From NCBI GenBank assembly GCA_015680685.1, contig MNCI01004895.1, positions 216,099-280,098 of the forward strand: 64,000 bases of DNA, written 5' to 3'. This document shows positions 44,801 through 55,574 of this stretch, in pieces. The notes under the pieces were generated by a model. That model was not told the origin of the DNA. It was given only the letters and a program-made list of their open reading frames with translations, and searched no databases. A program made the position numbers and the translations under genes. This stretch comes from Gnetum montanum (lineage: Eukaryota > Streptophyta > Gnetopsida > Gnetales > Gnetaceae). Numbering within the stretch: position 1 is the stretch's first letter; every line of letters starts with the position of its first letter.

Positions 44801-47800
44801 GGGGCCTAAGTTTATGTACTTGGCCTTGAATGGTTTGAGGTACCGCGCGTCGGCACCCACCACTTTCATTTTGTGTTTGGCGATTTTGATGAACATCTCC
44901 GTGTTCATGGCCGAGTTTACCAGCCTCAGTTTCACCGTCTCCCCTTTCTTCACCCGTAGTGTCACCGTTGCTGCCAAAATTATCAGGATATTTTTGGTTA
45001 ATTAAAACTCATGCTGAAATTTTATTAACCGTAGAAGCATCGTAACCTTGCTGTCTTTATCATATTTACGAAGACGTGAAGGTAGGTTAGGCATCTAAGA
45101 GTAATTTATTACTGTCTGCCTCAAACTAGGAAGTCATAGTCCTTAAAAGTATATTTATGTTGTAACTTTTAACAATAAGGTAGTAGCTGGGAAGTGTTTC
45201 GACTATGCCGTAACTATTATGCATGGCCATTGTACTAGCTCATCTATTTTGGATGACCATCATCCATCTTGTTTAGGTGTTCCTGGCTTGGGCCCATTGA
45301 CATGTAGGGTAGGACCTAAGAACACCTCTTTAAATAAAATAAAAACAAATTTTATTCTCATCCAACCAAATAGCATAGTGGTATGTATTTCAAATCTTAA
45401 AGAAGAGGTTAAGGGTAAAGTTTCTCTTAACCTTTAAACTATTCAAATGAAGATATACTTAGAAATTTTCAGCAAGCCTTGCCTTTACATGGATAATGAC
45501 ACATGCATGATACATACTGCTATGCATGCCCATGCATGGTGATTAAGGTATAGTGGAGGCACTTCCAATGTTACCTTAGTGGTAAGACTCTTGATTTGGA
45601 AACTTTAAGTTAAATGTTCCATTTCACTAGGTAGCAGTTCCTTACAAAAGTTTTGTGTTACCTATATATTTGGGTACATATATATTTATTTATATCTTAA
45701 TTTCAAAACTTCCATGTGTCCCATTCCACTAGGTAGCACTTCCTTATAAAAATTCTACAAAAGTTTTGTGTTAGCTATATAATTAGGTACATATATAGTC
45801 ATTCCATCCTAGTTTCCATACCCCTCAACATACCCTTTAGAATCTAACTTATTTGACTTACCCATAGCAAGTTACATAATGTAATCAAGGAAGTAATGCT
45901 TTACTAACAAGTTTGGATTCTAGTAAGATTGTTGATTTGGAAGCTCTAGATTATAGGTTTGATTCTGGTAAATAATATAGAGTTAGAAAGCTAATTTGAC
46001 AATATATCGCAAAGATAAATATTATTTATTTTTTACAAAAAGTTTCAAGTTATCCCTGCCCTCTAATAAGTTTTACAAACTTTGTGGACAAAATTAACAA
46101 AATTATGTTATTGGTTGTAGCATTGGGAACAAATCCACTATAATATTCTGATGTCCTACATATGTCTAGGCAAGTTAGAATGTTACCGATTCATTTTTAT
46201 TTTTTATGCACTACGAAAGCTTTGAATTAGGCGATACAGAATAGATTTTAAATAATCTATATTCCCGTAATCGAGATTAACATGTACGTGGTACATACAT
46301 ACGTATATTCTGTTGTGTTTCATTGCTTTTAAAAAATACGTATTTATTGGAAAGAGTCCGCTGTTGACAATGTCTTTTCAAAAAACAAAAGCTGGTTTAA
46401 TGCTTACAATTTTTGGAACAGTTGAATAGGTCGCCTGGATGAGCGTTGATGGTTAGAGCATCGGAGGCTGGAACAGCCAGTCCAAATTTCAGTGATTGTC
46501 CTATAACATCGAAGGGGTTCGCATTCCACCATTCACCTGCAAAAGTATTCATGGTTTGTTCCTCATCAAAATTCAGTCACCGATCAACAACATACAGAAG
46601 TAATTAGTTTCCAAAGCTTCCAATTCCATCACTTACCAAAGAGAAGAGTTTCTTCATGCTTGGGGTTCTTGTAAGGATACACAGCACCAGGTTTTGGGTC
46701 GATGATGAGAGCGCCATAGACGGTGGCTCGCAGCCATGAACTGTGGCCGTGCCACCAGAGCGTGCCGGCCTGGCCATTGATGGTGAAATTGTAGACGTAG
46801 CTGCTGCCGGGCCGGATTGGGCACTGAGTCACACCTTCCGGACCATCGACCCAACCGTTCCGATACTGAAAAATCCCATGCCTGCACCACAGGCATTATC
46901 GTAACAAAGATTCGACAAAATTCCGCCAAAATTCACAAGGGTTAGGTTTTATAAAAACAAAAGACACTGGAGAGATTAACAAAATCAGCTAAAATTCACA
47001 AGATTATGGTTGTGAAATAATGGAGAAATGAAGAGAATGGAACCAGTGAATTGTGACATTGTAAGGGGACTTGTTGATGACATTAACGAGCAGCGAATCA
47101 CCGTCCGTAACACGGATAGTCGGCCCCGGAAGCATGCCGTTGACGGTCACCACCTGCTGCGTCTTACACAGCTTTGTCACGTTTGTCACCGCCAGCTGCA
47201 TGGCAAAACCAAAATTCACAGTTACACAAATATGAAAATGGAAACAGAGATAGAAATAAAGGTGAAATACTAATAATGAAGTATTAGTTTAGTGATGAAA
47301 CTTTTGATTTCAAAGTTTTAACTTATGGATTGGTTTCTAATAGACTATAACAATTTATAAAGTTCTAACTAAACTATATGGCTAAACTGTTACCCAACTA
47401 TAAAAATAAAAATATAATGAAAATGGTTTATGGCTAAACTGTTACCCAACTATAAAAATAAAAATATAATGAAAATGGTTTATGGCTAAACTGTTACCCA
47501 ACTATAAAAATAAAAATATAATGAAAATGGTTATTGCTTCTTCAATAAGTCTCGAGGGTCTATTATCATAAATACCAATAGTTAAGTTACATAAATATGA
47601 AAGTGGATATAGAAATGTTTGATTGCTTCCTTAACACATCTCCAAGGCTTTATTAACATAAAACCAAAGTTTTAGGGGAAGGCCTGTTAGTCTCTGGGTG
47701 AAATCTTTAAAAACAGGATCTAAACTATTAGAATTCCTCAATTTTCTTCAATTGATGCACGGTACATACCACAAACTCATAATTGTGAAGTTTTGGAACC

Positions 47801-47883
47801 CATGGGGGCATTGGCACTGTGGAGACCTCCAACAGAAGTGTGGCAGCCATAGCTAGCGCGGCATAAAGCTTCCAAGGCTCCAT
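41816..47883 (-). CDS. Laccase 2 (secreted multicopper oxidase, seven exons)
   Basis: This is a cell-wall type multicopper oxidase. Exons are 47883-47770, 47195-47044, 46881-46637, 46536-46408, 44970-44389, 42629-42285 and 41946-41816. All introns are GT-AG, all phases agree, and the product is 565 residues. Exons 2-4 are 152, 245 and 129 bp, the lengths usual for plant laccases. The signal peptide is [20 protein letters not shown]. Copper motifs are HWHGIFQ (split by intron 2), WWHGHSSW (Gly where laccase 1 has Ala), [10 protein letters not shown] and [12 protein letters not shown]. Leu is ten residues after the Cys, and the protein ends DLPKC. Introns 1, 4 and 5 carry minisatellites or SINE fragments. 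There are no stops, so it is likely functional. It lies on the same strand as laccase 1 and is probably its tandem paralogue. Confidence 0.95.
43637..43970. repeat. 44-bp minisatellite in laccase 2 intron 5
   Basis: Seven full units starting GAAAGATACGGAAACAATTA at 43637, 43681, 43725, 43769, 43813, 43857 and 43901, plus a partial one. They are almost identical; the last full unit has one C-to-A change. Confidence 0.93.
45563..45990 (+). repeat. SINE-like fragments and a local duplication in laccase 2 intron 4
   Basis: At 45570 is TTACCTTAGTGGTAAGACTC (A-box like). At 45900-45990 is a second fragment with TAGGTTTGATTCTGGTAAAT (B-box like). The tail CCATTCCACTAGGTAGCA.TTCCTTA with TTTTGTGTTA occurs twice (about 45620 and 45720). 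Confidence 0.5.
47275..47360 (+). repeat. tRNA-derived SINE-like copy in laccase 2 intron 1
   Basis: TGAAGTATTAGTTTAGTGATGAAAC resembles the A-box end of the other copies; GGATTGGTTTCTAATAGAC stands at the B-box position. Confidence 0.45.
47376..47531. repeat. 52-bp tandem triplication in laccase 2 intron 1
   Basis: Three near-exact units (starting TTATGGCTAAACTGTTACCC) at 47376, 47428 and 47480. Confidence 0.92.
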
Positions 47884-47928
47884 ATCTGTCTTTCTGCCCA
47901 AATCATTAATGAATTCTGCGCAGCGTAG

Positions 47929-47936
47929 TATTTATA
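47929..47936 (-). promoter_or_regulatory. TATA box of laccase 2
   Basis: The minus strand reads GCAATATAAATACT, with TATAAATA 46 bp before the ATG at 47883. A start site about 30 bp downstream would leave a very short 5' UTR. Confidence 0.65.
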
Positions 47937-47939
47937 TTG

Positions 47940-50900
47940 CCTAACAGCGACCAGGTCGTAGAGAAGAAGCGTAAATTAATGTTTCCGTAACGTGTGAATC
48001 TTAAACGCAGATAGGCATGTTATGTTGAACAAGTCTTGAAATCGTCGTCTTCCCGAGATATCCATTTCTCTGAGAAAGACAGGCATGTTGGCAAATTTAG
48101 AATGTAAGGAAAGAGATCTGTGGACCATTCAGAATTCTGGTCTTACGTAGGTGTTAACAGTGAAATGTGGAGAAACTAATTGAATAAATCTGTCATCCTA
48201 AGCACTTATGCTTTGAGTTGGCATGCCTCGGCTAAATAGAAACCACCGGTGTTGACTTTCTGCAGAGTGAATTTTAGTTGGGCAACGCTTTCCCAAAAGT
48301 CTCCATGGTATAAAATTTTTACGAAAACGAAAGGTGCATTTCGGACGTGGGAGCGCCCACAGTAACACGTAAGATTCTCTTTCACGAAATTTTTAATTTA
48401 ATTTAAATTAAAAAATATTTAATCAAAGTAAAATGTCAAAAAAAATAAAAAATATTTAATTTAAATGTTTTATTATTTTGTAATTCACATCCTCTCCTGC
48501 AAACCCTTTCCAGCCTTTGCATATACTAAAAACTAATTGAATTGTAAATCCTTGGTTCACGGCTTCCAAGAATCGGATTCATTAGATGCAGTCTATACTC
48601 ATCTTGGCAAACAAGGTCAGCCATACTGTTACATGAAAAGAAATTTATGTATTAAATGGATTTGATTCTTTGAAGTATCGGTCAGCACTACTATTACATG
48701 AAAAAAGTCAAAGTCAATGCATCTGACTCTTGCACGTAAATATAAAATCAAAGATTTCCAGTGTTAACTTAACTGAAGATAAGGATTTTAAACTATGTCC
48801 CAGAGATTCGCGATTCCGGATAAATTTTGACGAACTGTCGTCGGATTCGGAGCGCGTAAAGAAGCGCATTAAATTCGCAATGGGTACTTTGTACATATAC
48901 ATTGAAATGGTCCCTTGCCTTGCCTTGCCTCACCTTTTTAGTTCTTGGAATGTCTCGCCTTTTTAGTTCTTCGAATGTCTGCATTTTGCATTAAAATCTG
49001 TTCTGAATCATACCAAAAATTTCATTTCATTGTTAAATGGCAACCAAGATTCATGGCATCGGCATGAGACGGACCGCAGAAAACAAGGGAGTAAGAATGA
49101 ATAAATCACGAAAGGGCTACTATGGTAACCGAACGCCGAAGGGGCAAGTATGGGTCATACGGAAATCATGTTTTGGACGGGGCGTGCGAGGAAAAATTTT
49201 CATTTGCATGGATTCGCCTGTCTTTGGGAGCGTCAAAGGTTCCGCCATGACTCACATTCACGCGTGTTTATTGTTCATTGCTGGTTTTTGCTCTTTTCCT
49301 CCTATCTCGGCTGCAAAAAGAAAAAACATAACAAGTCATGAACATGACGCGGATGGATGCTTGTTCAACATTTTTAAAAATCTGTTTGCTTATAAAGCAA
49401 CGAATCCCACCAGCACATGGCCAATGGCCATATGCATGCAAGCTCATGGTGCTCTGTTTTTACTTTCCCCTTCATCATGACTGTGCTGATTTTGGATCAT
49501 TGTAGGTGAGGTGAGTTACTAGGCTGTGTCTAGTTTAGTTAAGTTGTGTCTTCTTATAATGCAGTCATCTTTAACGTGGTTGTACAGCACTACTCACAGG
49601 TAGTCCCTACGGTGGTACCCACAAGTAGTGGTTGAACAAAAGTATTAGCAGACCTGATTTGTTATAACTTTGGTTGAGGATTGAGGCTTAATTTCATTTT
49701 TGAAAATATTGTATTGAGTAACAAAAGGGTTTCATTTTATTGCTGTCATTTTGGTTGTTTCAAAAATTATATGTTTGGCCAGATTATGGCTCCTGAGTAA
49801 GGAAATGGATTCAATGCTCTCCATACCTTTGCAAATTTTCTTTCTTCACCTTAATGGTGATATTGCAATCTTCAATTTTTAAGCATTAACAATATTTTGG
49901 ATTTACATTGTACTTGTTCTATATTTTACAATGTATATTTATGATATATGAGATTTTATTTTTTTTAAAAAACCAATATATTTAAATTTTCTTTATCATG
50001 TCCCGCTACGAACCCGTCCCCACTTTTTCTTGAGACACACGTACCCAAACACGTTCAGAATCGTGAATCCTTGATTCCTCGCTTCCACGAATCCGATTCT
50101 TTTGATGCATAGATTTTAAACGACCGAGGACCAGTTCAGTTCACATATGGGTACATACATTAAAATATAATAAAATATTTAAAGTATATTCTTTCAATGT
50201 ATTATTTGAAAATAATATTGTTCATAAAAGATATTTGTTCTGCCCGATTTTCTCTTTTATTTCTTTTCAATTTTAATTTTATTAAACCTTTATTTCACTT
50301 TAAATTAAACTGAAAGTACTTGCGGTAAATTTGATGCACTTACTACTACATGGGAAAAAAAAAACTAACTAATTTTGGAATGCCTGGATCCAAGCTGGAA
50401 TCCATGATTTACAATCACCTTACCATTGTAAAACACGGTTTCAGGTGTTTTAAATCCCTCAACAACTTACTCATCTGTCTGTGAATGTGACAACTTCGCA
50501 TGTTCTAAATCTTCCACACAGTTTTCTCTCTGCAACAAGCAGTAATACGTACATAAAACGTGAATAAAGAAACTTCCATTGCTAATGCCCACAGCTGTGC
50601 TACACTGTAAGCTCTGTTCTTAGCTGTGCGGGTCATGTTCCGATGGAGCCAGTTCCCACTCGTGATTTTTCCGTTTCTGCAAATGGAATATATTAATCCT
50701 CAAGGTGGATCCGGACTGGTAGGGCACAAACTTGGTTTTGTTTATAAGCGATTGCATGCTTCAATGATGTTGCGAGTTACTCTTTTAGGCTCCCCGCTAA
50801 CAATTCCCTAAATAATAGAACGGTCATATGGATGCTTAAATATTGATGGCTCTTTGCAGGTAAGCGTACTGGTTCCCTTATAGTTTTAAAGATTTTAATT

Positions 50901-51568
50901 CTATGGGAGACTGATCGTGGTCGAAGTCTTATGGTTCGTGGTTTTGGTGTTTATTATTTTTTAAATAAAATTGAAGGATGGTAGGATGGTAATTGTTCGG
51001 TTGTTTTTTATTGAGTCTTATTGTACTTCAGTTGGATACCATTTTCAACCTTTGGCTCTTTTACATTCCCTAATCCTAATCCTCAAGGATGTTACAATAT
51101 TGATCTTTTGTTCACAGACTTTGTTAATATAATAATTTCGTTCGAGACTATAAGCTGGTTCAGTCTCTTTATCATCCTCATTTACCTTTACCATCCATAA
51201 TGGCTTTGTTACCAAAAAGATAATTCTATTTACAAATAATAAGTAGACTATCATTTACATTTATTTTTTAGAGTTATGACTAAACTTTATTATTGGAATG
51301 GTATTTTCTTCAAAATTTTATATTGAGATACACATTATATCATCCATAAAAATTATATTATATTATTTTAATATGAAACTTTTGTAAAAGTTACATTGGA
51401 GAATTATGAATGAAAATAGTATGTAGGTTCATGTAAGGAAGGCTAAATATTTAAACCACACAAATGATTATCTAGAAGGACCACATACTAGAAGTGCTTT
51501 TGCAATATGGGTAGAACTTGAAAAAGTACACACATGGATAAAAACTCACAACATGAAATCTCAAGGTC
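47940..51568. other. Region upstream of laccase 2 with no convincing gene
   Basis: This covers the laccase 2 promoter and intergenic DNA. A phrase of about 60 bp (GAATTGTAAATCCTTGGTTCACGGCTTCCAAGAATCGGATTC) recurs in similar form at 50065-50100. A plus frame of 147 codons (49037-49480, MATKIHGIGMRRTAENKG...) has no recognisable domain and is probably chance. Nothing else is supported. Confidence 0.5.
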
Positions 51569-52471
51569 ATAAGTGTGACATTTGAAAATGTCGGTGGTTG
51601 GAATCACCGAGGGCTCAATGGATGCAGAACCTAACCCCTAATCCATGCAAGGCCTATGCTGGGAAATAGAAATGAGGTGCCCTAAATGGTTTAGTTGATC
51701 AGACAAGGACTTACGTGGTGTTAAAACGACTCTGTGTGAGAAGGGTTTATATTGCGTTACGCACGAGCATTGGGTCCGGCTAAGTTAGAGCACCACCCCA
51801 AAAGGAGGAGCGTAGCTAATACCAAAAGGGTCTCAAAAAGTACACAATGCACAATAGGCACAGTGGGAGTGTAGTCATAGTCTCAGTGATGTCAGGCTGT
51901 GAAATCTGGTGCTCACTGTGATGAACTGTGCCAGTTGGGTTGGTCGCCATGGTGTATCGTGTGATGTTCTATAGGGTTACAATGGGGTTGCGGTGTACCA
52001 TGCGGTGCAGGGTTGTAATAGGGTTGTAGTGTACCGTGTGGTGCAAGACTGCCTCTCTATTGGTGTGGTGTGCTTTGGGTCTTGTTTGCCCACAAAGCTA
52101 AGTGCGAAGATGCCAAATGCCAAAATGAAAGTGCCAATTGCCCCACTAGTTAAAATATGGAAGCCAACACCCCTAAAAAATTAAGGTGTAGGGGTATTTA
52201 TAGGGCTACGGTTAGCCCAAAATGCAGATCGGGTGCCACGTGGTAGTGTAGTAGATGGGACCACAAGAAAAATTTAGAAAATTTTCTAAGTCTAGAGGTG
52301 ACCAGAAAAAGTTCAAAAATTTTCTAACTTTGGCCGCTATGCTTGTCCTGTGTTATGCATAGGACACGAGACTCTAGTCGCTATGCTTATCCCATGTTAT
52401 GTGCAGGACATGAGACTCTGGCTGCTATGCTCGTCCCATGTTATGTGCAGGAGATGGGACATTGGCTGCTA
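51569..52471 (-). repeat. LTR-like copy P, minus orientation
   Basis: Its left end (ACATTTGAAAATGTCGG.GGTTGGAA..CACCG, AGGCCTATGCTGG, TGATCAGACAAGGACTTAC) matches the left end of LTR Q at 52474. A minus-strand TATA box (reverse of TATTTATA, 52195-52202) sits beside GGCTACG, as in Q. Three tandem units of about 48 bp (GCTATGCTTGTCC.TGTTATG) occupy 52329-52471. It abuts Q directly, which suggests that Q is inserted at or within it. Confidence 0.65.
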
Positions 52472-53162
52472 TGTGTAACGACGGAAAACGTCGGCAGTTG
52501 GAAAATACCGAACAAATTTCGTGTACACAGTTTTAACCACGGATCCGCGCGAGGGCTATGCTGGAAAAACGAATCCGTAGTGCCCTGAACGTTCTTGTCG
52601 ATCAGACAAGGACTTACTAATCAGTAAATCGAGGAATATTTCGTGAAAACGATCTGATTCAAGGAATCGTAAAATGAGGGGAAAACGATGTAGATGGATT
52701 GCAACGATGATAATGCTAAACACGATAAGAGGAGGCTGACATAAGAGAAGAACGTAGTTTCAAGATCTGCGCTTTGACTTGAAAAATATATATTTTGTAT
52801 GAGAAATTACACTGGGGAATCCCCGATTACTGGATGTAAAGCAAGCACAAAACAACAAGCAAAACGGTCCAAACAGAAGTCCGATCTACCTCGTGGGCTA
52901 AAGCTGGGATGCAAGGAAGGCGAAGCTCTGACGTCTACCAATCAACTGTTTCTAACCAATAGAGTCTTCCCAGCGGAATGATTACTCCTATCGCCGGTGC
53001 TCAAAGCGAACTGTGCTCTGTTTCTGCTGTAAGGTGATGCTGTCAACAATTGCCAAGGAACTGCTCTCTGTATCTCTGCTTAAAAGTGATAAGTGCTCTA
53101 GTGCTCAAAAAAATGCCTTTGCTTCTCTGATTTGCCAACCCATGTATCTTTGTCAACTGGGG

Positions 53163-53170
53163 TATTTATA
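53163..53170 (-). promoter_or_regulatory. TATA box in LTR Q
   Basis: The minus strand reads CCTATAAATACCCC. It lies just downstream (to the left) of the inverted-repeat cluster. Confidence 0.6.
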
Positions 53171-53272
53171 GGCTACGACGCTCAGTGGAAAAGGTGCAAC
53201 CCTGATGACGTGTGTCCTGCGTGTTTCGGGCACTGTTGGTTTGACCATTTTTGCGTCAAACTTCATGACTAC

Positions 53273-53759
53273 GCACAATACGCTCGTTCGCGTATTGTGC
53301 CTGTGAAGAAGAGGTGCACGTCGGGCATGTCTCAATTGTCTTTGGGTTATATTACGCTCATTCACGCTGTGTTGCGTGCACGAGCGTAACATAACATGGA
53401 AACAATGGATTCAAGCCGTTTTACGCTCGCTTACGCAGCCGCGCGTAGTGAAGCGTAAACAATGTCTAGTTTGGCGACACAATACGCTACGATACGCTAC
53501 GTTGTGTGATGAGCGTATGATTGAGCAGTCGCATTTTCTTAGACTTTGCCTTTGACTGTTCTGGAGCTTATTACGCTGCCGTGTGTAAAAGAGCGTAAAC
53601 CTAGCCTTGAACGAAATACTTAGCAAAATATACAAGAAATCGCATATCACGCTGCTTAAGCTTCTCCCTATGCCGAAGCGACTATCCTTCTGATGCTGGA
53701 CTATGTTGAAACAACATCACGCTAAGAGCCATTACGCTATGTCGCGTGATATAGCGTAA
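53273..53759. repeat. Cluster of six inverted repeats in U3 of LTR Q
   Basis: Arms are: 53273-53283/53290-53300 (GCACAATACGC, 11 of 11 paired); 53346-53359/53382-53395 (GTTATATTACGCTC, 13 of 14); 53420-53427/53452-53459 (TTTACGCT, 8 of 8); about 53482/53512 (ATACGCT, 7 of 7); 53571-53577/53592-53598 (TTACGCT, 7 of 7); 53732-53740/53751-53759 (TTACGCTAT, 9 of 9). All share the TACGC(T) / (A)GCGTA core. Confidence 0.85.
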
Positions 53760-53930
53760 ACAGCAAAAGCATAGAAAGATTAGGAATCTGCACAAGAAGT
53801 TGCGGACTTGATGCTACGCACCTCTTGGTGTTGCTCTGTCTTATTCCCCCCTCTGGAATGCTGAGATGCGCCCTTTCCTGAATTGCGAATCTTTGCCTGA
53901 GGCCGACTCACGATTTTTTACGGTGTTTCA

Positions 53931-53943
53931 ATGGCCCCTCTTT
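53931..53943 (-). promoter_or_regulatory. Polypurine tract of the Tat-like element
   Basis: The minus strand reads AAAGAGGGGCCAT immediately before the LTR start TGAAACACC, the expected primer site for plus-strand DNA synthesis. Confidence 0.75.
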
Positions 53944-55020
53944 GTTGACGGTTCGAGGGCTTACCTGAAAGACGTTGACAAAGAATACGAAACACTGGAT
54001 TGGTAGAAGCAAGAACAACGTCCATCCATGGTTACTCAAGGATTGCCCTATCAACATGGAAGAGCAAAGCTGGAGGGAATGGGAGATAGCATGGCATGGT
54101 GGGGAACAGGTTCGGGGAAGATATAACATAGGTCAGGATGGTAGGAGCATGGAATATGCTTACTGAATGCACAGAAACGTACACACACTAATGGCAATAG
54201 GAATGCTTTTAGACGAGCGTAGCGCGTCAGCCTGAGATCTCTCTGTCATTGATTATAGCAGGAATGCATGCAAAAGGAGCATGGCACATCACTTCTGCGA
54301 TATCTCTGCTAGTGTGAGTGCGGAAAATGAATACTTGCGTATGTAGCTTTTGCGTATGGGAAGTGGGTGGTGGGGATGAAGGGAAACAAGAGCTAAGGGT
54401 AGGATTTGTGAGAGGTATAGGCATGCAGATCTAAGTGGTCGGGCAAACCTGAGTAGCCATTTCAACACGCTGTTGTACTTCACCGCTCAAATGGACGCAC
54501 CTTTGAATGACATTCTCCAAGGCAAGTAACCTGCAACCACAAAAGAAAGCAGAGGACACCATTTCTCATGCGAACAAGAGGCGAGGTTGTCGAAACGAGC
54601 ACTGTTTGATGCGAGATAGAGCGATTGGGTTGTAAAGAAGGAGCCGGAGCATGCGGGCGGAGCCGCCAATCCTGAAGATTGGCCCAGCATATCTTTGCCA
54701 AAAGGCATCAAACACAGTGCAGCTAACTGGTTGTATAGGGGACCAGCCAGATGAATTTGCGAAGCTAGCGTCCGATAGCGATGATTGGCGGAGATTCCCG
54801 AGGCCGTTGTCGATGAGGATTTCATCGGGGCTCCGGCTGGCGAGACTAAACTCTCAGAGGTACTACCACTGCGGCGGGCATGGCAGTGGCATCTTCGAGG
54901 GATCAGTAAGATGCCTCTCAGCTTATCCGAGGAATCAGTAGGATGCCAGTGGGGTGGCGACGCTGGGACTGTCCTAGTATCCCACCCCAATGGTTGTGCA
55001 GCTGTACAGAGATGATGACG
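53944..55020. other. Region between polypurine tract and array
   Basis: There are frames on both strands. The longest is 167 codons on the minus strand (54990-54487), and plus-strand pieces lie at 53975-54166 and 54785-55015. None has a recognisable domain. Tat-group elements can carry antisense ORFs at this position, so the plus-strand pieces may be remains of one. I cannot decide from sequence alone. Confidence 0.4.
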
Positions 55021-55029
55021 CTCGCTTGA

Positions 55030-55560
55030 TTTACATGGCAGCAGTCTGTAAGTCCCAGTTTTAAGTCCTGGTAGACTGCCGTTACTGATTTTAAGTCTCA
55101 GCAGACCATGGTCCCAGTTTAAAGTCCAGGCAGACCGAGAAATGCTAGTTTTACGTCGTAGCGGACAGTGGTATGTCTGATTTATGGTCTTAGTAGACCG
55201 TGCTGTGGATGTTAGTTTCGCGTCATGACCCAGGGACAGATCTGTGCTGGTTTTACGTCTTAGTAGATGGCTACTTACCTGTGCCAGTTTAGCGTCGTGG
55301 CGGACGAGTGCAAAAGATGCCAGTTTTTTGTCTTGGCAAACCTATACAACATTGCCAGTTTTACGTCTTAGCGGACAGTTACAACTGGCCAGTTTAGCGT
55401 CATAGCGGACGAACATTGCCAGTTTAGCGTCATGGCGGACACGTGCAAGGCATGCTAGTTTTACGTCGTAGTGGACGGTCAATGCCATTTTAACGTCATA
55501 GCGGACGTCCGGTGCCAGTTTTACGTCGTAGCGGATGAACATTGTCATACCTACTGTTGA
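55030..55560. repeat. Left tandem array of a degenerate monomer
   Basis: About 14 copies of a core like GCCAGTTTTACGTCGTAGCGG are separated by 10-20 variable bases, and spacing is about 30-45 bp. Most cores keep ACGTC or GCGTC, including CGTCA in several. The array starts right after the integrase stop (15 bp). Tandem repeats in this 3' untranslated zone are a known feature of Tat/Ogre-group elements. Confidence 0.85.
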
Positions 55561-55574
55561 CACCGTAGGTGCTG

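Larger units (their letters stand above)
52474..53930 (-). repeat. 3' LTR (Q) of the Tat-like element, minus orientation
   Basis: On the minus strand it begins TGAAACACCG right after a polypurine tract and ends CGTCGTTACA. The minus-strand TATA box CCTATAAATACCCC is at 53163-53170. Six inverted repeats lie upstream of it at 53273-53759. No matching 5' LTR is in the window; it would be beyond 64000. Confidence 0.72.

Noticed and set aside
49037-49480. 147-codon plus-strand frame
   Set aside because: No domain, no clear promoter or intron structure, and composition like the surrounding intergenic DNA. It may be chance.
55030-55560. CRISPR-like array
   Set aside because: Cores are degenerate, spacers are short and uneven, and the setting is a plant retrotransposon.
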